From: Nipponacmea schrenckii
Taxonomy: Eukaryota; Mollusca; Gastropoda; Lottiidae
Assembly (NCBI GenBank): GCA_030562195.1
Contig: JAUJPP010000005.1
Coordinates: 34,149,106-34,213,105, forward strand
Reading direction: 5' to 3'
DNA length: 64,000 bases
Below, one piece after another: positions 61,932 through 64,000 of the stretch. Both the position numbers and the translations under genes were made by a program. The notes below the pieces were generated by a model. The model was not told the origin of the DNA and searched no databases. It worked only from the letters and a program-made list of their open reading frames with translations. Each line of letters starts with the position of its first letter. Positions within the stretch are counted from its first letter, which is position 1.

Positions 61932-62541
61932 TTGGCACTTTTATTACCATTTTCAATGATTGTGTATATATGCACTAAGATTCTGGTGAACTTCTTTTTT
62001 AAGAGCACCCCACCTGAACAGAATAGACAGATTAGTTCTGGAAGTCCAATTCGTGCATCAGGAGGAGGGTTAGGAAAAGCACAAAGAAAGATGATGAAAA
62101 TGTTGTTAACTACAATTATGGTTTTCCTTCTGCTTTACCTTCCAAGTCATGCTTTAACACTTCAGTCTTATATTAGATCCATCATCAATTCAGAATACAG
62201 TACATCTGAAATTGAGCATCTTATACAACAAATACTTCAGATTTTGTATTACTTGAATTTCGGTAGCAAATTCTTTATATATAACATATGCTCAAAAAAG
62301 TTTAGACAAATCTTACTTAATTTTGATACCAGTGCGTGTTTCAGCTAGAGATCTGGAAAGACAGGAACAACCACGACCTAATATTATAAGGAATGAAAAC
62401 TCTTATTTAGTCGAAATCCATTTATCTCAGATACATTGGTCCGAATTGCCCTCTCTTCAAGAAGAGTTTGTAGCTAAGTCACCACACTGTTATATCAGGA
62501 TTGATGAACATGATAGAAACACATCAGTTGTATTATCATGA
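61932..62541 (+). pseudogene. Class-A GPCR C-terminal fragment
   Basis: 61932-62348 is open. It reads a TM5-like LALLLPFSMIVYICTKIL, a cytoplasmic loop ending KAQRKMMKML, TM6 VFLLLYLPSHALTLQ and TM7 ILYYLNFGSKFFIYNICSKKF. The usual NPxxY is changed to SKFFIY, with a short basic helix-8 after it, as in divergent molluscan peptide receptors. A possible tail (62323-62541, DLERQEQPRPNIIRNENSY) is in another frame. TM1-TM4 are not found upstream on this strand. The start overlaps, antisense, the first exon of the SAMD3-like gene by about 25 bp; an AG at 61979-61980 could instead be the exon start. Called a partial or broken gene. Confidence 0.5.
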
Positions 62542-63189
62542 TGACCAAAATTCCACTTATATATAGCTTGCCATATAGTTACTTTGTAAAAAAAAAAACC
62601 AAAAAAAAAAAACGTGCAGTTAGATTTTGTTCCTTTAGTACAGGCACGATGCTTCAATAATCCCACATTATTGTCACGAGAGACAAATAACCTCACTTTG
62701 CAGACATGCGTCACAATTTGATTTATCCAATCGGGAAACTCCTAACATTTGGAGCAAAGGAATGGTTATCATAAGGCAATCGTCCTCTAAAAACTTTAAC
62801 TGTATCAATTATCAGAAATCATTTCGTACTAAAAGTGTGTGTGGATTTGTTATTCAAACATAGAAGTAAATTCTCTACTAAATAAGATGGGATTGTGAAA
62901 TTAACGGTAGGATGTTGATAATCGTACCGTTGCTTAAGGAGCACGGTATTTGGACTTGAGCATTATACTTGGGAACTTTTTAAACTTTCGGTTGTGTTGG
63001 ATGTTATAACTGATTTTAAAATGAGTTTTAGGCGCTGAAATAAATGCTTCTCATTTGTCATTGGCTCTTTTGTGTAGAGTTGAAAATGATCAACTTTCTT
63101 TTTGGTCAGCAGAAAGGTTTTAACAATTAGGTCTGATGAAAAAATTTGACAAGACACCAAATACCGAATGGGAATGTTTCTAACACATC
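62542..63189. other. Intergenic, no gene recognised
   Basis: AT-rich, with A-rich tracts at 62588-62614. No exon or repeat family recognised. Confidence 0.4.
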
Positions 63190-63570
63190 ATCACAGGGTT
63201 ACCAGGGTTATCATTTGAAAAGATCAAAGTAGGTGTTTTTGATGGTCCACAGATTCGATCCCTCCTTCATATCCACCTTGAAGAAGGCAGCATAGTAATC
63301 CTTTATGGCATTCGTTCAGAACTTCCTTGGAACAATAATATGAGGCGGATAACTACGATGAACTTGTGAACAGAATCCTCCTCGAATTTCGCGATCTTGC
63401 AACATAAAAGATCATGGAAGAACGCCACAAAGGGGGCTGGAACACGGGTGTGATGGCCGATGTAATACTCTGAAAGACGCTTATCAAACTTTGGATATAG
63501 ACTTTTTCTGAGAAATGCTTCGAGAAATACGACACTGCCAGCAATGGTGTACTTCGATCTAAAATCATAT
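63190..63570 (+). pseudogene. Relic of a transposon-associated protein (KIKxGVFDGPQIR family)
   Basis: Frame pieces read FEKIKVGVFDGPQIRSLL, then in other frames FVQNFLG, ELVNRILLEFRDL and MEERHKGGWNTGVMADV. From memory these are the conserved blocks (KIKAGVFDGPQIRxLL, VKNFLGN, YxELV, MEERYQGRWxxxMMADYCW) of a protein copied many times in arthropod and mollusc genomes. There are several stops and frame breaks and the middle (CRMSxKxHFLxSHLDRFPENLG) is absent. Confidence 0.6.
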
Positions 63571-63976
63571 TTGAATGTTTTTGTTTTTTGTTTTTCTCTA
63601 TAACATTATATGTTTATTAATTAATGGCTGTCACAACATTGTTCTTTAATAATTCTCGATTTTTCTTTTTTTTTTTTTAAATAGAATCTGATATTGCATA
63701 AAATCTGTAGCTTACAGAAACAAACAGACTTCAGATTGAACTCAGCTCACTCAAATTGACAAAAATACAAGTTTTTCCCTAAATGCAACTATTTCTGTAA
63801 ATTTATGGTTTTGTTGTTACTGAAAATTAAATGTATAATTGATTAATTTTGTTTTTGTTTTAATTGTAATCAGTGTTTTATGTTGTTTTGTGATAAGTAA
63901 AGACCGTTTTTTGATAATTTTTTTTTCACCTGGAAATATCCCAAAAATAGTGAAATAAGTTGTATGATACACGAGT
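63571..63976. other. Intergenic, no gene recognised
   Basis: AT-rich with homopolymer tracts; nothing identified. Confidence 0.4.
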
Positions 63977-64000
63977 AGTTTCAATTGCTTTAGCAATTCT
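63977..64000 (+). mobile_element. Possible 3' end of another family B Helitron-like element
   Basis: The window ends in hairpin ATTGCTTTAGCAAT followed by TCT, which is how family B copies end (ATTGTAAGCAAT TCTAG). The CTAG and flank lie beyond the window. Confidence 0.35.

Larger units (their letters stand above)
52586..61956 (-). pseudogene. SAMD3-like SAM-domain protein gene, disrupted
   Basis: Pieces in order: 61956-61725 (SAM-type domain: LLKKKLEDLGVGSVQSLQYV and IPARRLLAEAR), 59195-58252 (PWEKFPKLFL, KRPAEYLRRETIRILVHSI, GKVIGNGYSSV, CLDTWS, YMNETYPLQRKIIN), 57954-57945 continuing at 53301-53242 (VKQVESIRRKDGAPVIAVIG) and about 52826-52586 (YYIFNLEYHPKATQTFEFIQ). Order and motifs match the 'sterile alpha motif domain-containing protein 3-like' family of fish and invertebrates. 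Damage: two frame breaks near 58455 and 58410 in the large exon; a 4637-bp transposon between the two parts of the third piece; a one-base phase mismatch to the last piece, which runs into a poly-T tract. An LTR element lies in intron 1, ten bases past the first donor. Confidence 0.72.

Overview
This is a eukaryotic nuclear window: AT-rich, intron-rich and full of transposable elements, with no operons or ribosome binding sites. The gene set (PRMT6, CCDC51/MITOK, a class-A GPCR fragment, SAMD3-like and P2RX7-ballast-like proteins), the tRNA-derived SINEs and the abundant 'TATACGCCCACAT' repeats point to a marine invertebrate. A mollusc, probably a gastropod, is the best guess; this is inference, not proof.

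Layout. 1-1.9 kb: a broken integrase-like fragment and a foldback element. 1.9-7.3 kb (minus): an 11-exon gene whose exons join in phase into a 626-residue secreted protein that I cannot name. 9.1-10.4 kb (minus): CCDC51/MITOK, a mitochondrial coiled-coil membrane protein. It is head to head with PRMT6 (plus), whose 13 exons run from 10.8 to 47.7 kb and encode 358 residues with all catalytic motifs. Its introns hold most of the repeats. Intron 1 carries a 1.16-kb TIR transposon. Intron 4 (16 kb) carries Helitron-like elements, a three-exon gene for a free-standing P2RX7 'ballast' domain, and a convergent, decayed transposase-like gene. Intron 6 carries a 56-bp minisatellite made by amplifying the 3' splice site and first 42 bp of PRMT6 exon 7, itself interrupted by a 1.6-kb TIR transposon. 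Intron 7 carries a 24-bp minisatellite. Intron 11 (8.6 kb) carries three Helitron-like elements inserted in an AT-rich satellite, one with a Pif1-like helicase relic.

47.7-51.1 kb is nested mobile elements. 52.6-62 kb (minus) is a SAMD3-like SAM-domain gene that is now broken: a 4.6-kb long-TIR element (with a non-LTR retrotransposon nested inside it) sits in one exon, and there are frameshifts. Its first intron holds a 2.06-kb LTR retroelement with two identical 483-bp LTRs, whose only gene encodes a protein with two chromodomains and no gag or pol. The window ends with a GPCR C-terminal fragment, a transposon-protein relic and what looks like another Helitron-like 3' end.

Most striking: the chromodomain-only LTR element, the exon-derived minisatellite that multiplies a splice acceptor upstream of the real one, the P2RX7-ballast-like gene with a duplicated first exon, and the uncharacterised secreted protein.
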